Shown piece after piece: positions 1-5,939 of a stretch of 5,948 nt of DNA. The translations under genes and the position numbers were made by a program. This DNA is from an uncultured Saprospiraceae bacterium (GTDB taxonomy: Bacteria > Bacteroidota > Bacteroidia > Chitinophagales > Saprospiraceae): contig CALGLY010000283.1 in NCBI GenBank assembly GCA_937959095.1, positions 1 to 5,948 of the forward strand, written 5' to 3'. The first letter of the stretch is position 1; every line of letters starts with the position of its first letter. Under the pieces are notes generated by a model, which had not been told where the DNA came from, made no database searches, and saw nothing but the letters and a program-made list of their open reading frames with translations.

Positions 1-176
1 TAAAGATATGCCTTTTCTAATAAATGAATCCTAAAACGAGGATGCGTACAACACACATTAGAAATTTCGCTCGGATTGTCGTACATTTCGTACTTTTAGG
101 GAATTTCAACTAGGAATCTATCTGAATTTAATCCTTAATACTAATTCACGCATTATGAGCGCATCCTAATTATATT
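1..176. other. Non-coding leader upstream of the SWIM gene
   Basis: No credible coding region is seen here on either strand. The pentamer cgtac occurs three times (45-49, 80-84, 89-93). An 8-bp inverted pair, aggatgcg (39-46) and cgcatcct (160-167), brackets most of the stretch. A four-codon ATG reading frame (155-169) ends just before the real start and is probably meaningless. A TACTTTTA box at 91-98 resembles a Bacteroidota -7 element but has no TTG at the right distance, so no promoter is called. Confidence 0.5.
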
Positions 177-1856
177 ATGGCATTTCCATTACAGCAGTTA
201 GAGCAACACATCAACGATGACTTCCTACTCCTCGGAGAACAACTCTTCGAGCGGGGAGAAGTAGAAGCTTTGCGCGAATTGGAACGCCATCTTTGGGCGG
301 CACAAGTAGAACAGACCTATGAAGTAGAGCTAAAAATAACACCTTCACGGGTAGATTTGACGAGTTGCGAATGCCCTAGTTTTATGACACATGGCGAATG
401 CGCGCATGTGGCAGCTACCCTACTCGCGCTCCGCAAGCATATTCAACAAAACACCTCTGCACGAATAGAAGAACCCAAAAAACCTACTACCCAACGCCTC
501 ACGACTAGAAGCGTACTAAAAAACATAGAAGAGGAAGAACTCAAAGAATTCGTGCGACAATATGCCAGTCGAGATCGCAATTTTGCGTTGGCTTTGAAGG
601 CGCGATTTGCAGCTACGGTCAGCTTCTCGAATGATAAAAGTAAATACCAGCAAGTACTCGATGAAACGATTCGAGCATCTCGAAAAAAAGACCGTAGTAT
701 CAGCTATCGTGGTATGCAAACCCTGATAAAGGTCAGCGACGAACTCTTATTGCAAGCCGAAAATGCCCTAGTGCAAGGCTATTTCAGAACAGTCGTTTTA
801 ATCGCTCAAAGCGTCATTGAAAAACTCACTCCTATACTCCGAAAAATGGCACAATACCAAGATAGTGCCCGGAGTAGAATTGGGAAGAGTTTCAAGATGA
901 TGCACGAAGTATTAGGACTACAACCACCTCCCGAATTGGTAGAAGAACTTTGGGAATATGCAAGTGCAGAAAGCCAAAAAGTAACCTATCGGATCAATGA
1001 GATTGTGCCGCAGTTCTACCGCTTACTTTCCAAAATGAGTCTACAATTGGATGAAGCAGAAGACTTACTCCATTTGCTAGAAGCAGCAAGGCTACAGGCG
1101 CAGTTTTCGGATAGAAATTATACAGCATTACTGATTCATAAAATAGAAGCATTAGAACAACTCGATCGCTTGGAAGAGGTCAATACTGTAATAAGAACTA
1201 ACCAGCAAAATGGCGATTTGCTACTTCACGTACTTAATAAAGCCATGAAACGGGGTGATGCAAGTTGGGCAAAACAAGTAGCTGATGAAATGCTGGCGCA
1301 AGACATTCCTAATGCTATACGAAAGCAAATAGAAGACGTGCGTCTCCACATTGCAGAGGAAGAAGCAGATGATAAAACCATTCAGCAATATGCTTACAAT
1401 CGTCTTTTAGCGACCTATAAAATTCGCTATTTCGATATCTTGAAACAGGGACAAGCAGAGGATTGGGAAACAATGCGTGATAGCCTAATCGTAGCCATAG
1501 GACAACAACCCTATTCGCCAGACCGACGCGATATAATAGCAACTATTTATGTGAAAGAAAACCTGTGGGAAAATTTACTTAATTATCTAAAGGACACGAA
1601 GTCTTTAGATTTGCTTTCCAAGTTTACAAAACCCTTATTGCCGACCTACAAAAAGCAGGTTTATGGCATCTATGAGTTATTGTTTTCGAATTATTTGTCC
1701 AATCATTTTGGGCGAACAGCCGCCAAACGCGTAGGCGAAAAAATAATTTTTCTTCGCCGTATAGGAGCCCATACCATCGCTGAAAAATTGCTGCGTCATG
1801 TCCGAAAAACCTATTCGGATAGAGCTTCTTTGATGGATGAATTGTCGATTCTTTAA
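177..1856 (+). CDS. SWIM zinc-finger domain protein with long alpha-helical C-terminal region
   Basis: The 559-residue product carries a SWIM zinc-binding motif of form CxCx8CxH, with ligands C64, C66, C75 and H77. It is preceded by the usual beta-strand stretch (about residues 48-62) and followed by a helix (78-90). SWIM domains bind zinc and mediate DNA or protein contacts. Residues 91-112 look like a flexible Lys/Thr-rich linker. The rest (about 113-559) is helical and rich in Leu, Glu and Ala, resembling alpha-alpha repeats as in TPR-like tails of other bacterial SWIM proteins. The C-terminus (about 495-556) has the Arg-rich helices I associate with that family. In Bacteroidota and Firmicutes such proteins are often encoded next to a SNF2-type helicase. 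None is visible here and no Walker motif is present in the protein. The ATG start has no Shine-Dalgarno, which is normal for the phylum. No signal peptide or membrane segment is seen, so it is cytoplasmic. It converges on the DUF58 gene with a 51-bp gap. The molecular role is unknown. Confidence 0.88.
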   Translation: MAFPLQQLEQHINDDFLLLGEQLFERGEVEALRELERHLWAAQVEQTYEVELKITPSRVDLTSCECPSFMTHGECAHVAATLLALRKHIQQNTSARIEEPKKPTTQRLTTRSVLKNIEEEELKEFVRQYASRDRNFALALKARFAATVSFSNDKSKYQQVLDETIRASRKKDRSISYRGMQTLIKVSDELLLQAENALVQGYFRTVVLIAQSVIEKLTPILRKMAQYQDSARSRIGKSFKMMHEVLGLQPPPELVEELWEYASAESQKVTYRINEIVPQFYRLLSKMSLQLDEAEDLLHLLEAARLQAQFSDRNYTALLIHKIEALEQLDRLEEVNTVIRTNQQNGDLLLHVLNKAMKRGDASWAKQVADEMLAQDIPNAIRKQIEDVRLHIAEEEADDKTIQQYAYNRLLATYKIRYFDILKQGQAEDWETMRDSLIVAIGQQPYSPDRRDIIATIYVKENLWENLLNYLKDTKSLDLLSKFTKPLLPTYKKQVYGIYELLFSNYLSNHFGRTAAKRVGEKIIFLRRIGAHTIAEKLLRHVRKTYSDRASLMDELSIL

Positions 1857-1890
1857 TTGAGCTTAAATATTAGTAGATCAGGTCATAAGT

Positions 1891-1908
1891 AATTCGACAA
1901 CGCGAATT
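1891..1908. terminator. Weak hairpin in convergent gap, possible bidirectional terminator
   Basis: A perfect 6-bp stem, aattcg (1891-1896) and cgaatt (1903-1908), encloses a 6-base loop. It lies between the convergent stop codons of the SWIM gene and the DUF58 gene and touches the DUF58 stop. There is no clear T-run on either side, and the stem is short and AT-rich, so the terminator role rests mainly on position. Confidence 0.3.
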
Positions 1909-3233
1909 TAAATCAATCCACGTGCTTTCAATTCCAAGTACTTATTAATCGTATTTACTGATAAATCTTCAGGTTGTGTGAGAACAGCTTGAATGCCAAA
2001 TTGATGCAGTTTTTGTACCATGGCACGTTTCTCTGCAACAAATTTTTGGGCGACGGTTTGGTAATAAATATCTTCTAAGGTTTCTATCTTTTCCTGACTG
2101 AATGCCTTAATTTCCGTATTTTCAAAAAAGACAATCACCAATAAGTGCATCTTATTGATACGTCGCAGCACAGGCAGCACCCTATCGAGAGCATACATGC
2201 TTTCAAAATTGGTGAAGAGTAAGAGTAAACTTCGACCACTTATCAATTTTCGAGTAGCATAGTAGAGTAACTCATAATTTGACTCTAGGGCGCGTTCTTT
2301 TTCCTTATAGAGGGCATTCAGAATTTTATTGAGTTGCATCGGTTTATGGTCAGCTTTTAGGGTAGTTCCCATTTTATCAGAGAAAGTAAGCAAGCCTGCT
2401 CTATCATGCTTTTTCAGAATGATATTGGATAGTGCGAGAGTGCTATTTATTGCATAATCCATCAGGCTAAGATCATTGAAAGGCATTCGCATATTGCGAC
2501 TTTTATCTATGATGCAATAGACCTGCTGAGCCCGCTCATCTTCATATTTATTCACCATCAATAGCCCGCGTCGACTACTTGCCTTCCAGTTGATACTTCG
2601 GTAATCATCGCCACGCACATAGTTTTTGATATGGTCGAATTCATAGCTATGCCCAATTCGACGCAGTTTCTTGATGCCTTGCTGCAAGGACATCTGATTG
2701 AATGCTCGCAGCTCCATTTCCTTCATCTGAATGATAGATGGGTATACGGCTATCGTTTGTATTTCGGTTTGCTGTACTCTTCGCTCTACTAGTCCCCAAT
2801 TGCTCGCTAAAAATAAATTGATTGCCCCAAATTCATATACTCCCCGCTCTACTGGTCGGAGGGAATATTGGACTTCTTTTTCCTCCTGCGTTTCTATTGC
2901 GATAACTTCTTCAAAGTCGCGAATTTGGAATTGCACAGGCAATTCATCAATGAGTGTGATATGCAATGGGAAATCAGCTTGGCTTTCTAAGGCAATTCGG
3001 ATGGTATTTTCATCGCTCAAGGAAAGCATTTTAGGGAGCTTTCGCTGGGCAGTTACTTCTGTATTTCTACTAAATAGGCGTGTCGCATCCACTATGACTA
3101 ATGCTATCGCAAAAACAAATGCGGTGAGCGCAAGAGGCATCAATATCGCAATAGGAAAGCTCAATAAGAAAAGCGCAATCACGATTCCAAAGAGTTGAAA
3201 AAACCGATTTGTTAAGTATAAATTGCGAAACAT
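1908..3233 (-). CDS. DUF58 domain-containing membrane protein (vWA-like fold)
   Basis: The 441-residue product has two adjacent hydrophobic segments (about 12-28 and 31-49), then an extracytoplasmic-type beta-rich region (about 60-165), then the DUF58 core. The DUF58 signature runs from about residue 198 to 236 and includes YVRGDDYRSINWKASSRR. A vWA-like domain follows, with the metal-site-like segment DKSRN at 243-247 and the second loop TNFES at 341-345. Classical MIDAS sites have DxSxS and a later Thr-Asp. Here the last Ser and the Asp are both Asn, so metal binding may be altered; I recall similar residues in other Bacteroidota DUF58 proteins, so this may be normal for the subfamily. DUF58 proteins are usually encoded beside a MoxR AAA+ ATPase and are thought to act in its chaperone or envelope-maturation role. 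No MoxR gene is visible here. The neighbouring same-strand gene is an unrelated protease more than 170 bp upstream, and a separate promoter is seen. The ATG start places the membrane helices directly at the N-terminus. The family call is secure; the function is not. Confidence 0.93.
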   Translation of the reverse strand: MFRNLYLTNRFFQLFGIVIALFLLSFPIAILMPLALTAFVFAIALVIVDATRLFSRNTEVTAQRKLPKMLSLSDENTIRIALESQADFPLHITLIDELPVQFQIRDFEEVIAIETQEEKEVQYSLRPVERGVYEFGAINLFLASNWGLVERRVQQTEIQTIAVYPSIIQMKEMELRAFNQMSLQQGIKKLRRIGHSYEFDHIKNYVRGDDYRSINWKASSRRGLLMVNKYEDERAQQVYCIIDKSRNMRMPFNDLSLMDYAINSTLALSNIILKKHDRAGLLTFSDKMGTTLKADHKPMQLNKILNALYKEKERALESNYELLYYATRKLISGRSLLLLFTNFESMYALDRVLPVLRRINKMHLLVIVFFENTEIKAFSQEKIETLEDIYYQTVAQKFVAEKRAMVQKLHQFGIQAVLTQPEDLSVNTINKYLELKARGLI

Positions 3234-3267
3234 TATTACGTCTTATTTGGTCAATTACTTATCTCGA

Positions 3268-3281
3268 CTTTAGCCTTTAGC
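3268..3281. repeat. 7-bp tandem duplication ctttagc x2
   Basis: Two perfect adjacent copies of ctttagc lie between the proposed -7 box and the start codon of DUF58, in what would be its 5' untranslated region. Read on the DUF58 strand they are GCTAAAG twice. They may be a replication-slippage duplication or a tandem binding site; nothing else supports a role. Confidence 0.5.
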
Positions 3282-3288
3282 TATTGAC

Positions 3289-3318
3289 TAAAAGTAGAGC
3301 TTATGAGATGCCTTGCAA
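3289..3318 (-). promoter_or_regulatory. Predicted Bacteroidota-type promoter of the DUF58 gene
   Basis: On the minus strand a TTG (3318-3316) is followed by exactly 19 bases and then TACTTTTA (3296-3289). This matches the Bacteroidota primary-sigma consensus TTG-N19-TAnnTTTG except for the last base. Transcription would start about 3281, giving a leader of about 48 bases that contains the tandem GCTAAAG repeat. The -33 TTG overlaps the outer edge of the palindromic element at 3317-3401. Confidence 0.5.
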
Positions 3319-3401
3319 TGTCCTCGCCAAATTGAAAATTAAAAATGAATGATTGAAAGTTGAAATATATAATTCTCCATTTTCAATTTGGCGAGGACAT
3401 T
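3317..3401. repeat. 85-bp palindromic element with perfect 23-bp inverted arms
   Basis: Arms 3317-3339 and 3379-3401 are perfect 23-bp reverse complements separated by 39 AT-rich bases. The outer part of each arm is GC-richer (tcctcgcc / ggcgagga) and the inner part is of the attgaaaat type. The same AT-rich wording, variants of ttgaaa and aaaaatgaatgattg, continues into the loop. Similar attttcaatt-type intergenic repeats are, to my recollection, widespread in Bacteroidota genomes. The element starts four bases past the stop of the metalloprotease gene, so it can act as a hairpin terminator for it, although no T-run follows. It could equally be a MITE-like unit; I see no convincing target-site duplication. 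Confidence 0.8.
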
Positions 3402-3405
3402 CGCC

Positions 3406-4683
3406 TTAGCTATCCTCTTTTATCACCGATACATCTATAGGGTGTTTCATATCTTCCAATTTCACATCCCCGATAAGTTGTACTTTCCCTGTCTTCTCTC
3501 CTTTCTTTCGTAGTTCAATACCTTCCCATTTATCGCCACAGGCATTATGCAAACGTACGTGGTCGAGAATTAGAGTAGCGCCTTCCTCTACTATTATCCG
3601 TGCTCCTTTTGGCATAGAAAGGCGACAACCAATGCGAAGTGTATTTCCACTTAGTATCACCAAATGCCCTTCGAGGTCGTGCGCGCCCATCCATTCCGTA
3701 TCTTCCTCAATGAATACGCTATGATCTATTTTTAGTTCGCACCAAGTAGGAATCAGCATCTTTCTACCTCTTGCCTTTTCCTTACTCATACTCCGATGTA
3801 CGCGCCCGATTTGGCAAGGTGTCCACGCTTTTTGGTTCGAGTTGTAGTCCATTACATTATTAGAAGTCACTCCTTCGCAACCAGGCGTTTTACTTCTGTT
3901 CCAGCAATTGGCATGCTTAGGCGTGTCTTCACAACCATCATTGCCCGTCCAAGCATGTTGCAAGCCAAAGACATGCCCTATCTCATGGTTCAGTACTTGC
4001 CGAAAATACCAAAACTCTTTGCCACTTTCATACATACCAGCCATCTTGATATTTGTCCCTAAGGCAACCCCTACACCACCTGCATGATAGCTCTTTGATT
4101 TCACACTATCAGGATGGTGTGGCATGATAAAAATATTAATGACCGATTCTTTCTGAATAGCATATTTCTCGATCACTTTCCGATTAAATAGGTTTCTATT
4201 TTTGCCTTTATGCACATAAAAACATAATTCATCATCGGCATGAAAATAGATGCCTTTATCATTCGGTTTATTCGGCATTGGAGTCAGTTTTAGCCGAAAT
4301 TGAGTAGGCAAAACAGGGGTGGTATTGCCTTCGGGGAGTTTCATTTTAGCATTTTCGGTGAGGTCTGAATTGGCATTATTTAGTAAATCTTGTATATACT
4401 TTTCGCCTTTAGCTCTAGAAAAATTATGCTTTCCACTAGAGGTATTTATGATGTGAAAATTGACCCGTACATAGCGCATCGGGCGTTCATTGAGTTTATC
4501 CGGATTAGGGATATAAGCAGTAGGATTTTCGCAGCGTTTCCGAATTTGAGTCTTTGTTACTTGCTCGTAGGAAGCAGGCAATCGTTCCACATCTTCAGCG
4601 ATACAAAAATGCTGTTTTACACGCTGCGAACAGCCACCAATAAAGAAAAAAAGAACTAAAAAATAAACGCTCACTCGAAGCAT
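3406..4683 (-). CDS. M43 (pappalysin-like) zinc metalloprotease lipoprotein
   Basis: Residues are numbered from the ATG at 4683 (425 aa). The N-terminus MLRVSVYFLVLFFFIGGC is a lipoprotein signal peptide with lipobox IGGC, so C18 would be the lipidated residue and the protein is exported to the envelope or cell surface. The catalytic zincin motif HEIGHVFGLQH lies at 233-243, with zinc ligands H233, H237 and H243, catalytic E234 and the metzincin-type Gly at 240. A Met-turn follows at NNVMDY (M278). The spacing, the DTP segment (253-255) and cysteines C251, C260, C269 and C290 fit peptidase family M43. Residues about 317-416 form a short beta-helix-like tail (RIIVEEGATLILDHVRLHN, then WEGIEL), a module common in secreted Bacteroidota proteins but here unusually brief. 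A longer frame from a TTG at 4746 is possible, but it would overlap the predicted -7 box and would put a non-signal stretch before the lipoprotein signal. The gene is divergent from the DUF4384-like gene. Substrate is unknown. Confidence 0.92.
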   Translation of the reverse strand: MLRVSVYFLVLFFFIGGCSQRVKQHFCIAEDVERLPASYEQVTKTQIRKRCENPTAYIPNPDKLNERPMRYVRVNFHIINTSSGKHNFSRAKGEKYIQDLLNNANSDLTENAKMKLPEGNTTPVLPTQFRLKLTPMPNKPNDKGIYFHADDELCFYVHKGKNRNLFNRKVIEKYAIQKESVINIFIMPHHPDSVKSKSYHAGGVGVALGTNIKMAGMYESGKEFWYFRQVLNHEIGHVFGLQHAWTGNDGCEDTPKHANCWNRSKTPGCEGVTSNNVMDYNSNQKAWTPCQIGRVHRSMSKEKARGRKMLIPTWCELKIDHSVFIEEDTEWMGAHDLEGHLVILSGNTLRIGCRLSMPKGARIIVEEGATLILDHVRLHNACGDKWEGIELRKKGEKTGKVQLIGDVKLEDMKHPIDVSVIKEDS

Positions 4684-4705
4684 AGTTGTTGGTATTAAAT
4701 TCAAT

Positions 4706-4719
4706 ATTGCAAACGCAAT
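4706..4719 (-). promoter_or_regulatory. Small hairpin in the 5' leader of the protease mRNA
   Basis: A perfect 5-bp stem (attgc/gcaat) with a 4-base loop lies 22 bases upstream of the chosen ATG and downstream of the predicted transcription start. It could influence translation, but a stem of this size is common by chance. Confidence 0.2.
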
Positions 4720-4743
4720 GCTACTTGGGATTGGTATAAATTT

Positions 4744-4772
4744 CAAACATACTCTTATAAAATAAGATTCAT
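4744..4772 (-). promoter_or_regulatory. Predicted promoter of the M43 lipoprotein gene
   Basis: TATGTTTG (4751-4744 on the minus strand) is a perfect match to the Bacteroidota -7 element TAnnTTTG. Eighteen bases upstream is ATG (4772-4770), one base away from the -33 TTG. Transcription would begin near 4737, giving a leader of about 54 bases before the ATG at 4683. This placement makes the upstream TTG start at 4746 implausible, because it would not be transcribed. Confidence 0.5.
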
Positions 4773-4947
4773 CCTGTGAAGATAGCTTGTTTTATAGATA
4801 GTTCAAATTCCACAACTTAAAGTTAAGAACGCAATTTACAATAAGACGGATTTGGAAGCGCAGCAGTAACTCGAAGCGTATTATTACTTGCTTAATTTGT
4901 TGTTTGTGGGAGCGACGAAGCAAGAACACTTGCAGTTTTCAATCTTA

Positions 4948-4974
4948 TTGGACTAGTGAAATTCCTTATCTTTA
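4948..4974 (+). promoter_or_regulatory. Weak promoter candidate for the DUF4384-like gene
   Basis: TTG (4948-4950) and TATCTTTA (4967-4974) resemble the Bacteroidota -33 and -7 elements, but the spacer is 16 bases rather than about 19 and the last base of the -7 box differs. If real, the leader would be only about 13 bases before the ATG at 4994. Confidence 0.25.
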
Positions 4975-4993
4975 TCCCTCAAAACGATACCGC

Positions 4994-5875
4994 ATGACTG
5001 AAAAACAACGACGACTCATTGAGAAAAAGCTCAATTACCTAAAAGAAAGACTTATCCTAGAAACGGATGGGAGTGTGCAATTTAAGCTGCAAGAGGAAAT
5101 TGCGGAGCTAGAACAACAACTCGCAGGTGCGGCAGATAGCCGTCAGATGCTTGGCGAGCGTCCGACGGCTAAACCGAACAATTGGATGAAATGGCTAAGC
5201 ATCATTGTCGCAACGACTGCTTTTTTTGCGAGTGTTGCGGAGTGTACGGGCTATAGCCTACGCGAGCTGCTAGAAACAGAAGAAAAGGCACAGCCAACAA
5301 AAGCGGAACAAAATGAAAGTACTGCAACAATAGACACGCTCCCGCCTGAAACAAGCAAAGAAGTAGAAAGTAAGCCAAAGGCACCGTCGAATTTGCCGAA
5401 GGTGAACGAAGAAACTTCCCCAAAGCCTGAACCAAAGCAACAGCCCCAAGCAAGTAAAGAAACACCACTAAAAATAAGCGGCGACACCAATCTAGGGCGC
5501 GAAAATCTACAACTGAAAGAAGGCGAAAGCCTAGAACTCTACTACACCGTGACACGCCCTTGTAAAGTGCGGATTATTTACCAACTAGCCGACACTAGCC
5601 TGATATTGCTACATAATGATTTGGAATTGACGGAAAAGGACATCAACCAACGCAAGCTATTGGATATCTTTGAGGTATACGCACCTTTAGGCAAAGAGCA
5701 AATTTTTTTCTTTGCACAAACGGCTGATTTCCCTACCTTAGTGACGCATACCGAAGATGGCTACGAGTATATAGACGAAGGACTACCCGAAGCCCTAGAA
5801 AAAACACGGGGCTTGAAGCAAAAAGTCTTTTTTGCGGAGGACAAATTGGATATTTTGACGATGCCAAAGGACTAG
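4994..5875 (+). CDS. Membrane protein: effector-associated-like N-terminus, one TM helix, DUF4384-like C-terminus
   Basis: Numbering is from the ATG at 4994 (293 aa). An in-frame TTG at 4904 would add 30 residues of unlikely, Trp/Tyr/Arg-rich sequence encoded by intergenic-looking DNA, so it was not chosen. Residues 1-44 are a charged helical or coiled-coil segment with ILETDGSVQFKLQEEIAELE at 21-40. This resembles the ETDPSxKFxLExQI pattern I associate with effector-associated domain 11 of Bacteroidota conflict proteins. A single membrane helix spans about 67-82 and is followed by ECTGYSLREL. Basic residues before it (R56, K60, K66) predict cytoplasmic N-terminus and periplasmic C-terminus. 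Residues about 93-160 are a low-complexity Lys/Glu/Pro/Thr/Gln linker. Residues 172-290 resemble DUF4384: LKEGESLELYY, then RPCKVRIIYQLAD, then APLGKEQIFFFAQTADFP, then a GYEYI and KTRG ending. In caspase-family proteins of the phylum this domain follows the peptidase, but no peptidase is present here. It is probably an adaptor, sensor or anchor; the function is not established. Domain assignments are from memory of family patterns. Confidence 0.82.
   Translation: MTEKQRRLIEKKLNYLKERLILETDGSVQFKLQEEIAELEQQLAGAADSRQMLGERPTAKPNNWMKWLSIIVATTAFFASVAECTGYSLRELLETEEKAQPTKAEQNESTATIDTLPPETSKEVESKPKAPSNLPKVNEETSPKPEPKQQPQASKETPLKISGDTNLGRENLQLKEGESLELYYTVTRPCKVRIIYQLADTSLILLHNDLELTEKDINQRKLLDIFEVYAPLGKEQIFFFAQTADFPTLVTHTEDGYEYIDEGLPEALEKTRGLKQKVFFAEDKLDILTMPKD
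5157..5170. repeat. 14-bp inverted-repeat copy A (partner at 5926-5939)
   Basis: The sequence agcgtccgacggct inside the DUF4384-like gene (codons for the ERPTA segment just before the membrane helix) is the perfect reverse complement of 5926-5939. It is much more GC-rich than its surroundings. Confidence 0.6.
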
Positions 5876-5927
5876 TGCATCAAAATCTAAGTTTAATATG
5901 GGAGAAACTTAAATTCTGATGCACTAG
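5872..5927. terminator. 23-bp hairpin at the end of the DUF4384-like gene, likely bidirectional terminator
   Basis: Arms 5872-5894 and 5905-5927 pair over 23 positions around a 10-base loop (aatatgggag). There are 11 perfect outer pairs, then 3 and 7 more, separated by two mismatches. In plus-strand RNA the two mismatches are A/C and C/A. In minus-strand RNA they become U/G and G/U wobbles, so the stem is unbroken there. The TAG stop of the gene (5873-5875) lies inside the left arm. No T-run follows in either direction. It is most likely a terminator or mRNA 3'-end stabiliser, perhaps shared with a convergent gene to the right. Confidence 0.65.
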
Positions 5928-5939
5928 CCGTCGGACGCT
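5926..5939. repeat. 14-bp inverted-repeat copy B (partner at 5157-5170)
   Basis: The sequence agccgtcggacgct begins at the outer edge of the hairpin's right arm and is the exact reverse complement of 5157-5170. The next bases, ttttggaagc, run to the window edge and share the 9-mer tttggaagc with 4851-4859. Confidence 0.6.

Larger units (their letters stand above)
4684..4993. other. Divergent intergenic region between protease and DUF4384-like genes
   Basis: These 310 bases carry no convincing gene. They hold promoter-like sites for both flanking genes and several small perfect palindromes: attgc/gcaat (4706-4719), cttat/ataag (4754-4766), aactt/aagtt (4814-4824) and gcaag/cttgc (4920-4933). 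The 4754-4766 palindrome lies in the spacer of the predicted protease promoter, where an operator could sit. The 9-mer actcgaagc at 4869-4877 recurs at 4673-4681, just inside the protease gene. Confidence 0.6.

Noticed and set aside
91..98. TACTTTTA as a -7 box for the SWIM gene
   Set aside because: No TTG lies about 19 bases upstream; the nearest (76-78) leaves only 12.
2731..3198. 155-residue plus-strand open frame opposite the DUF58 gene
   Set aside because: It is Ser/Thr/Ile-rich with no recognisable domain and lies wholly antisense to a well-supported gene.
3796..4659. Plus-strand open frames (3796-4062, 4390-4659) opposite the metalloprotease
   Set aside because: They are short, without domains, and antisense to a gene with clear catalytic motifs.
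4920..4933. gcaag/cttgc hairpin as a terminator
   Set aside because: The stem is only 5 bp and there is no plus-strand gene upstream for it to terminate.
4904..4993. TTG start adding 30 residues to the DUF4384-like protein
   Set aside because: The added residues look like translated intergenic DNA, the ETD helix begins naturally at the ATG at 4994, and a weak promoter candidate lies between the two.
5223..5245. Possible lipobox at the Cys after the membrane segment of the DUF4384-like protein
   Set aside because: The residues before the Cys are V-A-E, and Glu at -1 does not fit a lipobox; the segment is also too far from the N-terminus for a signal peptide.
5202..5555. Minus-strand open frames (5202-5555 and 5251-5490) opposite the DUF4384-like gene
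   Set aside because: Their hydrophobic Ser/Leu/Phe-rich translations are the expected complement of the Lys/Glu/Pro-rich linker; they resemble no known family.
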